In this document: positions 37,112 through 48,748 of the stretch, piece after piece
How the letters are laid out: every line of letters begins with the position of its first letter
How positions within the stretch are numbered: position 1 is the stretch's first letter
Origin: Stratiolaelaps scimitus
Lineage: Eukaryota > Arthropoda > Arachnida > Mesostigmata > Laelapidae
DNA: 64,000 bases
NCBI GenBank assembly: GCA_019614645.1
Contig: JABWDB010000030.1
Span: forward strand, 2,852,001 to 2,916,000
Direction: 5' to 3'
Position numbers and translations under genes: made by a program
Notes under the pieces: generated by a model
Seen by the model: only the letters and a program-made list of their open reading frames with translations
Database searches by the model: none
Told to the model about the DNA's origin: nothing

Positions 37112-39831
37112 CGTGTGTATATGTGATGTCCAACACATGACGATGTTCGTGTCATCGCTGGTATCATCGTTGTCGTCCTTCTGATGATGGTGACAAGGGT
37201 CGGTCTCCAGGTTTTATCATCGGTACACGCAGGCGTTTAGATATGAGTCTAATGCCTGAATATTCACTTGAACACGATGACCGTGATGATGGTGATTACG
37301 AGAATGAGTCTCACCTCATTCGTAAGAGCTGCCTCAGACAAACCCTCTAAAGGAGGTGGTCTTTGGCATCGTTCCCTTCCCTGCCTGGTAACAAATACGA
37401 TGTTTTGAATGCTCTGTTTTAAGGAAATAATGCATATTTTATCAGTGTATTTAATTTCCATTCCATATTGTTGGCGGGAAGCTTCTGTGTGTGATGGAAA
37501 CGAATGTAGAGCTTCCGCCCTTCAATGAACGTGAAATATGGTGTCATTATTTAAGCATTGCTTTTCTCTACTTCTATATATATATATATTTTTTTTTTTT
37601 AGTTAATCTTTCTTTCGCACATTAGACCAAGCTGCTTCTGAGATCAGGCTACCATCCTAAAAGAATCGAATATGAACATCTATCGCTCACTCTCGGATGT
37701 CAACATCAACAGCAGCCGCTCGGGTCCCCGTCGGTGAATCATTGGAGCTTCAACAAGTGTTGAACAACATAAGTGGTCCTACGAAGGCCATGTGTGTACC
37801 ATATGCTACGGCGTGCTAGGTGTATAACGTTATCGGTATTTATTGTTTCCATGAAGCGGAAATTTACCTCGAAAATAAATAAAGATTGAGCAGTCTGCTT
37901 AGCATTCAGCATCACTGAAGATATATATGAGATGTTCTCCCATTTCTTGTGTGACTAGTATAATAGATAAAATGTATGTTTAATGAACAAAATTCACTTA
38001 GGATCAATACATATAATCATTGTTTTGTTTAAATCAGATACCGGTCACATCGGGATCCAGTGATGAAATATGACTTTGATATTATTCGTAAAACATGTTA
38101 CAATGCATTGTGGTTGTTGCCAAAGAGTTGGCGCGCTGATGGAACGCTGCGTAGTTCTATAATAGTAGTGTTGTATGAGGGCGAGAATGTTAATGTTAAA
38201 TGTTTCCATTAAGAGAAGGACGTCTTATGGTAGAACGTACAGACGCGAGAAAGATATAATGAGAAAAGAAGAAGAAAAAGAAGTGTTGCGATTAAGTAGG
38301 GACCAGTTGTCTTTGTTCTCCTGGCTTTGACAAGATTGTTGTTGCCGGCAGCAATAAGCCTATGAGATCTGTGTGTGTCCAACGGAACCTCACTTACGAC
38401 TCATCCACTACCCGGTGATGAGCTGGCATCTTGCCCATAAGGTTTCTCCTTGATCCTCTTCGTTTGTCTCTCCGCATGTCTCTATATATATATATACAAA
38501 CAGTTCGACTGTGGACGCTTTCGGCTATCAGCTAAGGCCGTTGATTAATGAGCTTTGTCCTTGTCCGCTGCGGCGTCGCTTATCTCTGCTATTACCAATT
38601 GCTACACCCGGTAGATATGGTGGTGACATTAGTACAGATGGCTCTAGCCCGATGGGTTCACTTCATCACCGCGCGGCGGCGTTTCAGTAGTAGCTTTAGA
38701 GCTGTATGCCATATATAAATATATAGGTATATGGACATGTGCACATGCGTGTACAGGGACACCTTGGCTTTGTAAACCTTTTTGGCCGAGTGGTTGAACT
38801 CCTCACTAAAGGTATATAGATGCTTATCACTGGACATGAATAAGCTATAGGGATAGAATCAAAATGTAATGCCCATCTAATGTACACGTATTGTCCAATA
38901 CATTATTCGAGTATGAATCGGTTGCTCTGAACTTATTCAACTGGAAAGCATCATTTCCCGTATCTAACCCCCACACACATCACCCCTAGATAAATACGAC
39001 GATAGCAAGTTGCTTTTTAGTCAAGCGAAAGTGACTTTGTATTGTGGGCATGCCTGATCCAGGTAATGGTAAACATCGAGGCAAATATTGCCACTGAGAA
39101 TTTTCTTCTTCTTCTTCTGTCTGATGTTGCTCCATTGTGCATTAGCGATATTGGATGCCAGCTTAGTTCTTGTGAACAGGATAATGTTGTCCGATAAATA
39201 GCAGACGAGGTAGTGCTGTTAATGACTTTGCCCATGCATCTAACTAAACAATCACTTCCACTAAATGCACACATGGTCCTGTCCATCTCTTGGAAATAAA
39301 TTCACACAAACCAGAATCGTTCTTTTAACCAAAATGTGTGTTCACAACAGTTTGTATTAGAATAAAAAGAATATTATTGGAAAAAATTTTGCGCAAATTT
39401 AACTGCTGCACGCCTACGCCAAATGAACAGTCTGCAAATCGAATCTGAATATGCTGCCGGTTAATTGAGTCACTACGAGTCATTTCGCGAATCGGGGGGG
39501 GGGGGGCAATTCAACCGCTTATGTGCATGCTGACGTTACTTCTTGGTTCTTTTCATGCTTGTTAATCCGATCAAGAGAAACAACTTTTCCGTAACGTTGA
39601 TAATAACAGAGATTTTTCGGTCATAATCCACAAGGGATGATCCGACATATACAGCCATACTTGTAGGTATTTCATCCATTTAATCTATTAAACTGGGTGC
39701 ATTCGGAATTAATTATAGTGGTATTTCATCAACCTCTCTAATAATTGAAATCGCAGGGGCTACTGGTTCCCGTGACAGTTAACAGTCGCCATAAACTGTA
39801 ACAGGATAATCTCAGTTTGGCCTGAACGGTG

Positions 39832-39960
39832 ATGTCCTTTGGTTGCACTGCCATACAGGCAACGCGACAACGGGGCAAGGGGCTAGAAGCCACAGGGGAC
39901 CAGATGTCCTCGAGTGAGGACGATGTCCGCCAGGACCTCGACTTGTTGTACCGGTGGTAG
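39832..39960 (+). CDS. Possible 42-codon small ORF (hypothetical)
   Basis: An ATG frame starting MSFGCTAIQATRQRGKG ends with SSSEDDVRQDLDLLYRW and a TAG stop. It sits in a locally GC-richer patch, and the C-terminal half is acidic and helix-like rather than low-complexity. An in-frame stop lies three codons upstream of the ATG, so the frame is complete as drawn. No family was recognised, and a frame this short is weak evidence by itself. Confidence 0.2.
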   Translation: MSFGCTAIQATRQRGKGLEATGDQMSSSEDDVRQDLDLLYRW

Positions 39961-41255
39961 TTGCGCTCTGGGCTGTTCGTTAACTATGATAGTTAGTATG
40001 TAGCAACCGTCTGTCTGTCCATGCGTAGGCACGTAAGTGTGTGTGTGTGCGTGTCCATGAAGGTTGAGTAGGGTAACGAAGTGGTTAACCGTCCGACGAA
40101 CGCAACCTAACCGAACCCGCCCGATCGACTATACGCTTGCAGTGTGGAGTCCTACGCTTGGAGTCGTAAGTTGGCCACCTGCGGTTAATGCGTGTGTCGA
40201 GAAAGAGCCAGGTGGCAGCGAGAACTGCCCCTGTACTCTGTGTCCATAGTCGATAGCTGATAGCGTATGACCGGATAGGAGAAGGAAACTTTGGGGCACA
40301 CCGAACGATGCTGCCCTTGTATCAGAACGTGAGTTTTAAGGGATGCGGTCGATGGGCCGAGACAGCCAGTGCTGCTGTGTGCGACGGAGTTCGAGTTATC
40401 CTTTACTGTTCCCCATGTTCACTGGCAGAGAGAGAGAGGCAGAGAGAGAGGCACCTGAACGCTTTGCGGTTTGCCTCCGCCAGAGAACTAAATGTTAGAT
40501 CAAATATAGGAGAACAAAAGAGGGCTGGGATTGTGGCGCTTAGCGTACTTATACATCAGGAGTTCCGCCACCGCCTGGATAACTTCGTTGCTTATTAGGG
40601 CTTTTAAAAATACTGTACATGTTTATGTTTGTATAATTCACGCGACGTGTATCCAGTGTACTGTATGGATGCCGTATTGACCTTGCAACTGTATATAATT
40701 ACCGTTCCCAATTCTGCTAGAGTGAGAGCTTTCGTTCTGATCCTAATTTGGCTGATAAGCTGCATCATGCACAAGTCACGACGGGAACTGTTTATGTTAT
40801 ATCAACGACTTAGCGCTCATTCCTCTTCCAATTATTATTATTTAATAGAGGCTGACCTCAAACTTGAATCTTATTCATTACAGCAATACGTATGTATCTA
40901 CTAGACATATGAATCATAGTAGTGGTATTAGCTAACAATAACACGCGGGTCATGTTGTTCCAAAACGTGTGCTAGTTTGTTAGATGATAATGGTAAGAGA
41001 ACGGATATTTCACAGTTCGAAGGCACCACTGCTGATCGCAGTTGTTACCTGTGGACATCATTGATCTGGCAAACACACCTCTGCATTACCTCGCTGCCTA
41101 TCTCACTTGGTATAAGTCACCTTGAACAACAAAACCCGGGTGACGGAAATAGTTGCATAGGAATACGCCCATTATATTGTTGGTTGAGTTTCACATGCGC
41201 CGACATCTCATATTCGATTAATGAACCGGAACGACGTTCTATAAACTCTTAAATG

Positions 41256-41340
41256 ATTAATAGCGTTGGCGACATCGTATCTGAATCTGTTGCTGCACTG
41301 CTCTGATCATGACGGCCGAGGTTTGAGGTCCAATCTCAGA
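41256..41340 (+). repeat. Possible tRNA-derived SINE remnant
   Basis: TTAATAGCGTTGGCGACATC (A-box-like) is followed by GAGGTTTGAGGTCCAATCTC (B-box-like). It is similar in layout to the copy at 42905-42970. Confidence 0.28.
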
Positions 41341-42235
41341 ACTTGATCACCTACGTGCAGTTCGATGCTGCCCAGCGTTTAAAGAAAAAGCTTCGATATT
41401 ACACCTATCCTCAAAGCGGAAATCTAGTCACTTGTTCATTCGAGCTAAAATAAAACAGGCCGCTATATATGAATGCGTTGTTGTATAACTTAAAGAGAGA
41501 ACTACATGCGCACACTACAGACTTTTCTTTACGAATTATGATTTACCGTCGAAGCTGTTCGTCTTCAGCATCGTTGTTCTTTACTCCAAAATTATCTTAT
41601 CCTCACCATGCGAAATTGATCTTGAGACCAATGTAGATAATATTAGTAAATGAATTCAGCGTAAAATTCCAGTATAGCCAAGTGTCTGCTGGACAGTCTA
41701 GATAGCGAGCTGTAAGTTTAAATAATTGATTACTAGAGACGCCCCACGAATACATAGTTGCGCTCACAGCTATAAGGTAGAGCTGTATATTTTAGATCAA
41801 TATGCCCTCAGAGACACATTCGGGACAGATAAATAAACCTTGATGATGCCATCTAGCTCTAGTTCTAAGCCCATTTCCTGCTACCGACATCCACTCAGAA
41901 ATATCAAATTTGAACCGTCAACGAGGGGAAGTGTCAATTTGGTTTGATTCATTGTGCAGTGTCTTATCTCATGAGTCAAGATCAAAACTCATTCGATTAG
42001 CTAGCTGTTAACCACAACTGTTTGTTGCTATGTGTTCTCCGCCATCGCTTAGTTAAGCTATGATTCCTTCACGTGGTGACAAAGGGTGAGCCATATGACC
42101 ATTATTGGTCCAATAACTAGAAAGGAAAGTTCGATAGTACAAATATAGCGAAGTAAGAGAGTTCTTCTAAGACTCGGCGTCGATCAATAGTTCAGAAGCA
42201 CGATCTGTCTATCCTCGACGAGAAGAAGATTGATC

Positions 42236-42283
42236 GCTTGGGTATATTATATATATTATAATATATATATAATATACCCAAGC
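42236..42283. repeat. 48-base near-perfect palindrome
   Basis: GCTTGGGTATATTATATATA at the left is matched by the reverse complement ending ATATACCCAAGC at the right, with an AT core. The non-AT ends (GCTTGGG/CCCAAGC) show that this is a true inverted repeat and not just a microsatellite. It can form a cruciform. Confidence 0.8.
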
Positions 42284-42904
42284 ACTTTTTGTGTCTCCAG
42301 ACCACTAGAGATGCTGCCACCTGGCTAACCCGCTACACGCTGTATTACCCAACACCAATATCATCAACGTCAGCACCATTATCATCATGTGTATCCGTGT
42401 ACGTCCATAGGGAGATCTGTCGATCGACATATTTTTGCCTTAAATGTTGCTTGGAAAGCGATTATTGTTATGGTGTTGTGTTCTTGTCGTAGTGTCATAT
42501 CATAGAGCGAGAGACACGTGACCACCGACAGAGTTCCAGAATCTATTATACACTTTACACAACGTCGATATCTTCAGGTAATTCTTTATTTTACCCTCTC
42601 TTGCAGTTTTTGAATAATGAGACCAATGACTTCCAGACTTCACTCGAACTGCTTTGGTAGCCTTAAGCGATAGATGTAGATTCTTTTCTTCATGGGAATG
42701 CTCTGTATTAAAGGACTTGAATGAAGTAATGTATACACTTGTTAGCAGTAGTCTACGTTTTGATTTATCAAAGGGATTTCGATAAATTTTGTGCAGCATC
42801 AGGCGCAATCAACTAGGCCCCATTATTATTATTCTAATTTTTCTGTGTTGCCTTCCGGTTATAAGGGTCACTGAGGATAGCTACACGGAAATGTTGAAGA
42901 CTGC

Positions 42905-42970
42905 CGTGATAGCGTGGTGAGCAGTTCGTTAAAGACACAAGTATGAGATCACTGTTTCGATACCCAGCTG
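42905..42970 (+). repeat. Possible tRNA-derived SINE remnant
   Basis: GATAGCGTGGTGAGCAGTTC looks like a tRNA A-box region and TGTTTCGATACCCAG like a B box, at tRNA-like spacing. The stems do not pair well enough for a working tRNA. Confidence 0.3.
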
Positions 42971-43980
42971 AGGTTTAGTGATCTTTCTAATTAATTTAGT
43001 TTTTAATCTCTTCAGCTAGAAGTGCAATTACCTGTGACCAACGTGAGTACATATAAGTATACCTTTTATCCGTAGTAAGTTCTGCATTGATTTGTACGCC
43101 GTCATTGGAAATCCGCCCATTGTGGGAATAGTGGTGCTAAGATGTTTCAGCAGTTAAAAACATATATAGATTTATATATATACATCATAAATTAAAGGGT
43201 TTGTTTAAGATCTAAAATAATATAAAGCAATATTGAATGTTCGCCAATTCGGCTTTGACTCAAACCTCCACCACAACAGAAATATTCTTGTCTCTCCATT
43301 TAAATTCGTTTAGTTTGATCAGCAAATTGTTGCACATATGATTATTCGTTGATCGACATATACTATCCACTCCCATAAACTATATCTATCTCCACAAGTG
43401 TCGTGTCAACATGTCCATCAAGTACTAATTAATAACTGCAGGGAGGGAGATGTCACAGCGGACTAATAATATTAAGACTGGCGTAGTTCTTTCTGATATA
43501 CGATTACATGTGTATATATAACCCTCAATGGGTGGACGGGACCAAATTGGCTGGAGGAAGAATATTCATGCCGGTTTAAAATTAAAAATTGTGGATAATA
43601 TTTGGTCCCAAATGAAATCGGACGAAAAATGGACGAAGTATTGTTCTATTGAACGGATCTTAAGGCCACATTTTGATTTTTTTTATAACACTAATTTATT
43701 AGAGACGACTTAGGGAAATGCCTCATGTGACAGGATAACAAAAATTGATACATTGAAACCGTTCAATAGTAATCGAAAAATGTGTGTTAGGAGGTGACCT
43801 TTTGTCAGGCCTGGTCGACATTTCCAGAGAAATCCACACGATCTTAATCTTACAATAAATAGCTATATATATTCTTTTGTATACATTGAAATAAAAAACA
43901 ACCCATTCATCTTTCATCAAGCGAGTTCGTCAGCCTGGCGATGCCAAATGGCTGAGCATTATCTTATCATATGAAAAAGA

Positions 43981-44031
43981 GGTACACGATAGCATACATA
44001 TATATATTATATATATATGCTATCATGTACC
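43981..44031. repeat. 51-base near-perfect palindrome
   Basis: The sequence begins GGTACACGATAGCATACATA and is mirrored by TATGCTATCATGTACC at the right. Arms of about 24 bases surround an ATTAT-type centre with two mismatches. It is a candidate miniature foldback element or cruciform. Confidence 0.8.
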
Positions 44032-44799
44032 TTGTTTAAAAAAGGGCAGTTAATTCATCTGCAATATTGATAACGAAAACTTTCTCCAACTACGAATAGT
44101 ATCGTATTCGTCAATGAACTGTCGTTTTTCCAGTTGAACGTTGACTTTTAGGTTGTAAAGCTGCCAACAATGCGATGCTTTCCACCGGCTCCTATCGTTT
44201 ATCGAACTTTGCCAGGAGCTGTTGAAACCTGAACATATCGCAAAATGATCCAGGGTCTACCAGCAGGTATTCACCTCCAAAGGGACATTCATTAACAAGA
44301 GGAGAACTCAACCGTCGCTTGGGATACCGCCTCTCTGGCAAGAACACAAGGTCCAGCTTAATATCAAAATGTATAGCAAAAATAAATCAACCATCAATAG
44401 GCAATGTGTTCGGTCGTATCTATTTCGCCAACTTCCACATAACAATCCAATTCAAATCTAGCAAAACTTCCACAGCAAGAGATGATACCCGCCCCCAATC
44501 ACAGCGAGTTCCCAGCTACAACCCTATTCAGTCATAAGCAGAACCACCCACCACCACTGCTGTGTTCTGGTCTCTCCAGTCATAAAGCCAACTTTATCGT
44601 TATCCGCCAAATTTCCAGTGGTGCTGTAACGCTTCTCCAACAACACTCCTACAATAGGATCGTTTGTGTGTAGCGTGGTTGCTGACTGTCATTCGTTACT
44701 CTCTCTCTAATATTCATCACAGAACATAGAAACAGAAGTTGGGCCTGTTTGTTTGTTCTCAGAGTGACGGTAGAGTAGTTCTCGTTAGTCGGCCTGATT

Positions 44800-44841
44800 C
44801 TAATGAAATAAAAACCGCGTGAATATTCAGCATTTCATTAG
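44800..44841. repeat. Inverted repeat just downstream of the predicted gene's stop
   Basis: CTAATGAAAT at 44800-44809 is exactly complementary to ATTTCATTAG at 44832-44841, and pairing extends further outward past a mismatch. On the minus strand it lies about 20-60 bases after the predicted stop codon, so it would form a hairpin in the 3' untranslated region. No AATAAA was found in minus orientation nearby. Confidence 0.45.
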
Positions 44842-44862
44842 GATGCATTTTTAGTCCATTAC

Positions 44863-45188
44863 TTAAACTGCATGAATTAACTGCAATAAACGGAGAGTGA
44901 CTGCATCGCAGCTCATCGTCATGACCACAAAGTGAACACCCGGCCCACAGTGCTCACAGCTCACTCGATACCCTGGCAATGCATGTCCATTTAGGTGGTT
45001 CCTAAAATTGCCGACAGCGCCGTCAGCCGTTTCGGTCCTGTTTATGGAGAGAAGTTGCGCACTTCTTGGAGAATTGAGTTCTCCACGCCGAATTGAGTTT
45101 CGCGCCCCTCGTTTGCAGCAGATGTATACAATTATGCATCTATTAAATGCGTCGTAAATAGATCCTGTACGATTGCTTTGCCTTAACA
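44863..45188 (-). CDS. Predicted exon 3 (terminal) of a secreted Cys-bearing protein
   Basis: The acceptor is TTTACAATTCAG with AG at 45189-45190. The exon supplies the two bases that complete the split Val codon left by exon 2 and then runs open for 107 codons to TAA at 44863. The three exons sum to 462 bases, exactly 154 codons. The translation has NRT N-glycosylation sequons (SNRTG and INRTE), a Cys cluster CIIVYICCKR, a pair SCEHC and a later SCD, giving six Cys here. It also has dibasic sites KR and RR that a prohormone convertase could use. The ending is TLRLLQLIHAV. No family was recognised; a prohormone-like or small secreted Cys-rich protein is inference. The weak pyrimidine tract lowers confidence. 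Confidence 0.4.
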
Positions 45189-45396
45189 CTGAATTGTAAA
45201 CTATATGATTTTTTGTAGCATATTATCATTGGCAGCAAAGCCTATTTTTGAACTATAAGTATCTTAGGGCTTGTTTTTGCTGCTGCATGAAGAACTGTAT
45301 GAGTTAGAAGCTAGATACAACAAAAAATGTATCACTCCCTACTTATTTACAAGATAATCCTGAATAATATAGCAGACCGATGTAACAGGCACTCAC

Positions 45397-45434
45397 CGAA
45401 CGTCTGGCATTGTATCATATCCGCCCAAGTTTTT
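45397..45434 (-). CDS. Predicted 38-base exon 2 of a secreted Cys-bearing protein
   Basis: On the minus strand eight consecutive T followed by GGCAG form a strong acceptor, and TTCG|GTGAGT forms a good donor 38 bases later. The exon starts with A, completing the split Arg codon from exon 1, then reads KTWADMIQCQTF and ends with a single G. It is open in the one frame demanded by exon 1 and leaves the phase needed by exon 3. The introns would be 640 bases (45435-46074) and 208 bases (45189-45396). It is short, so support comes from the splice sites and phase agreement rather than from similarity. Confidence 0.4.
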
Positions 45435-46074
45435 CTGCCAAAAAAAATGACGTCGAGATGACCTCCTGTTACTGCTACGAATCTGTTCGTAGGCCGTTAT
45501 AGTACAACACATACGTAAATGGACAGATAAATGAATTGCCGCGTAATCGCCGCCTATGATGCATACGCCTAAATCTCACAAAAGAAAGGACTATCTTTCT
45601 ATAATGCTATACTAGGCTGGCAGACTTTTTGAAAATCAATGTTACCTTATTCATTCGTTGTGTGTTAAGGATACTATAGGCTTTGTTTCGTCCTTTTGAA
45701 TTGAATTACCAATAACCAAAAACAATACCAGCTGAACGAGCAATGGTTGGGAGCAGGTCCAGGCGAGTTATACGACTCGTATATTGATATCGGCACATTG
45801 AATGAGACCCATTGAGCCTTGAATCTTCGCTACTGAAGCTGAAATGCTTATTCATTTTATGGCCACAGACCGATTTTACTAAATAGACACTCACGTTGTA
45901 TTTTGATACTATATAGATTCCCACATTAATACCGAAATAGTAGAATGATGCACTTAAACCCGGCCGCCGGTCGCAGGATTAAGTCGATCGATTAAAATGC
46001 TCCATACATATTTACAAGGTAATCCTGAATGAATGAATTAATGATGATTACGATTATGTCAATATTGCACTTAC

Positions 46075-46172
46075 CTCTCCTGGGCGGGCTGAGCGTCGGC
46101 TAGAAGGAGCGATGCAGCTGCCAGGGCCAGAAGGAAAAAGGCCCATCCGAGGGAGGCCCGACGCGCGACCAT
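46075..46172 (-). CDS. Signal-peptide first coding exon of a secreted protein
   Basis: The ATG at 46172 has a strong Kozak context (A at -3, G at +4). It opens MVARRASLGWAFF followed by a Leu/Ala-rich core (LLALAAASLLLA) and an A-x-A cleavage site ADA before QPAQE, which is a textbook signal peptide of about 27 residues. After 32 codons plus two bases comes AG|GTAAGTG, a near-perfect splice donor at 46073-46074. No other ATG occurs in minus orientation between the predicted transcription start and this one. Exons 2 and 3 are inferred at 45397-45434 and 44863-45188. The protein would enter the secretory pathway. Its function is unknown. Confidence 0.7.
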
Positions 46173-46520
46173 CCTTGGGAGCACCTCGGATATGGCGGCG
46201 GTGGAAACGATAGACACCCCAACAGGGTAGAATCACAAACGATAGCAAAGAAACACGGGAGGTATGAAGCGCACGGCTGGTTTATCTGTCAGGGGGCGCG
46301 ACCCAGCGCCAATGGAGGGCGAACCGAAGTAGTACAGTAATGAATGATCGTAGAGCAACAGACTTCAGTCTCTCTCTTGGTTAGTTAGTTAGTTAGTGAG
46401 TGAGAAAGAGAGAGAGAGGAAGAGGGGATACAGGCTTATAGATAAGATATAGATAGGCAGGTAGATGGATACACGGTGGTACACGATGTACGGACCACGG
46501 GGTTCAGCTCCGATCTCGAA
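46173..46520 (-). other. Predicted 5' untranslated region of the secreted-protein gene
   Basis: The interval between the expected transcription start (about 30 bases after the TATA box) and the start codon is roughly 350 bases. It contains TC/GA-rich tracts and TTAG repeats (46378-46425, plus strand) and has no ATG on the minus strand, so scanning ribosomes would reach the signal-peptide ATG first. Confidence 0.45.
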
Positions 46521-46545
46521 CGAACGTGCGGTTCGCCGCGGCAAC

Positions 46546-46632
46546 TCCTTTATACCCGTCGTGTGACGTCATCGCGCCACCCTCTCCACGTTCTCTCTAG
46601 GGCCCGCCCATGAATTGGGGTCGGGGGCGGGC
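46546..46632 (-). promoter_or_regulatory. TATA-box promoter with CRE and GC boxes
   Basis: On the minus strand GGGTATAAAGGAG places TATAAA at 46549-46554. Upstream lies the palindromic TGACGTCA (46564-46571), the full cyclic-AMP response element bound by CREB/ATF-type bZIP factors, and GGGCGG GC boxes near 46604-46630. Spacing and orientation fit transcription toward the signal-peptide exon, with a start near 46520. A full CRE next to a TATA box suggests stimulus-regulated expression. The binding role comes from known motif biology, not from data here. Confidence 0.65.
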
Positions 46633-46639
46633 AGTCTGG

Positions 46640-48748
46640 GCCAACCCATAGGGTTGCATGGACAAAGAGGAGATGTGAACGAGATCCTTCGGTAGCACCT
46701 AAAAAGTAGTGACTGACTGTTCGCCACTTCGAACATACAAACGCGACACGGCCGCGGCCACAGCTACAGTCATAGCCAGGCGTGGATGGCGTGGCATCTC
46801 TTGAAATGGGAGGCGTCTCTCGTCAGTGACGCGCGCTGCTCCGGCACCTGTAGCTTGCAGTTGTCTGGTACTAATGTACGCCATGGTTATGATTCATGCG
46901 CTTACCATAAAGCAAGGCCTTTATCTATTTTTAGTCAGGCCAGTGCGACTATAGGGCTGGTATCATAAAACGTGCAATCCTTTTTCAATAACAATCACGG
47001 ATACCAGAATATGAACCGAAAATGTAATGGACGAGTTAAGCAAAGTTAGTTAAGTTCGAGGGCGGCTTCAAGTTAAAGTACCATTACGGGGGGGGGGGGG
47101 GGGGCAAACTTACCGCTAAGTTAGAGTATATTATATTGGTATGACACTCCATGGGGGAACCTACACTAATTAATTAGGTCATATCGCCATGTCTGTTGGT
47201 CTGTTGCGGACAACTCTGCCATAAATTTGGTGGGAAACCTTGTGTTTCCGAATTCTGCCCCTACTACGCATACACATATAATACATATATACACATACAT
47301 ATATAACTTCGTATCGTAAAGTCGTTCAATGTGCGGTATGGCCATCTTGATGTTCAAAGAAATGAATGGATGACTGACAATATATAGGTATGTTCGTGTA
47401 CGAACATATTTCATCTACGGTGAAGGACGCTATGGGTCAAGGCAAGCCAGTGGTCGTTCGATGCCTAATAGATTATTGATTAGTGAAGAAAATGCTATCG
47501 ATGTTCTTCCATTATCAATAGGAATATCCACGTATTTGTAATCAAATTATTATAAATTGTAATCTTCGCCCTATGCTTAGATCTCTTAAATCATTTTCAT
47601 TATATCAGAATTCAGTGATTCCATCTGAAGTCAGTTAAAAGACGCTTCTTGTTCATCTGTAAGATCATTGACTAGTTCTCTATGAATAGTTCTCAGACCT
47701 GATGACATATGAGGACTAAGTTGCTACACCGACAGTTTCAAAGGGATGGACGCTGACGCAGTCAATGCCGTATCAGTAACGGTGCAATGGTCAACTCCAC
47801 CCGTAAACAAAATATTTCACTATTTGAAATATAATCTTGTTTCCGCCAAATAGAAAACCGTAGATCTTTACTACAGATAATGTTGTAATTTCACTATGTA
47901 TATTGACAATTAAGATTATGTAAAAATGTATGAATATTTATGATAATTTTATAATAAGCTGTGCGCCACCTATTTCTTAGTGATATTAAAAATTACACAC
48001 ATTAATGAAAGAGTTGCGCATTAATTATAAATGTTGCGACGGAGAGCCAACAAATTATGTGCATAAGTCACATGACGTACCATTTTTAGGGAAGCAATGT
48101 AATTTGCTGGTAATAGCAATATACGAATGTAACTGATTGAATTAATGTTTACAACGGGTGAATATTGTAATATATTAGAGCATATACAATCTTCATGAGT
48201 GACGAGCTGACTACAATTCACGTTGGTATTAGAAATGGCTCAGCGTTACGGGCTAATTAGTGAATCAAATGCAATGAGGGTAGAGTTAATTTAGTAGAGT
48301 CTGTGAGACTATGTGAGGTCCACTTAGAGTACTTGTTAAATCATCTCTATGATGCCAGTTTCGTAAAATGGATGCAGTATATGCCCATGTATATTCAAAT
48401 AGACTGTCCCTAAGTTTTCCTAGAGTTTCCCTCCTTCCTTAACGCAATCAGTAATTGCAACTGTTAATAAATCTTCGCAAATGATGATGCGGCGGTGGTA
48501 TTCTTTAGTAATGAACAGTTATCATCTGTCATATACTATTATACTCCAGTAGTAGCTGAAAGCACATAATCCAACGCCGATCTTCCAGCAAGTTTACATT
48601 CCGAGATTAAGAGGCAATAAAGTAATAAGAATAATATCGTCTTCAAGAAAATTAGCTAAGTAGCCTCTTACCGCCATTTCTTGCTAGTCGGGTAGGTATT
48701 TATATGGAACATATGGAACCTCAATTATATTTGACTGTATAATAGGTA
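46640..48748. other. Non-coding stretch
   Basis: No gene recognised. It includes a 17-base poly-G run (47088-47104) and AT-rich unique sequence. Confidence 0.45.

Larger units (their letters stand above)
28907..39831. other. Long non-coding stretch
   Basis: No gene recognised. It holds microsatellites at 34242-34274 and 37068-37111, GA-rich tracts near 31670-31690 and 32990-33000, a G-rich run near 32731-32748, an 18-base direct repeat (29387 and 29438), GC-richer non-coding sequence at 33.2-33.9 kb and weak tRNA-like repeats near 30.5, 35.5 and 38.8 kb. Open frames of 60-144 codons have no domains. The distance fits a large intron or intergenic space. Confidence 0.4.
39961..44799. other. 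Non-coding stretch with AT palindromes
   Basis: No gene could be supported. It contains tRNA-like repeats near 41.3 and 42.9 kb and two long AT-rich palindromes (42236-42283 and 43981-44031). Frames of 60-102 codons show no domains. Confidence 0.4.

Noticed and set aside
38779..38803. TGGCCGAGTGGTTGAACTCC as the start of a tRNA-Ser or tRNA-Leu gene
   Set aside because: It is a good A box, but no B box or cloverleaf follows at tRNA spacing.
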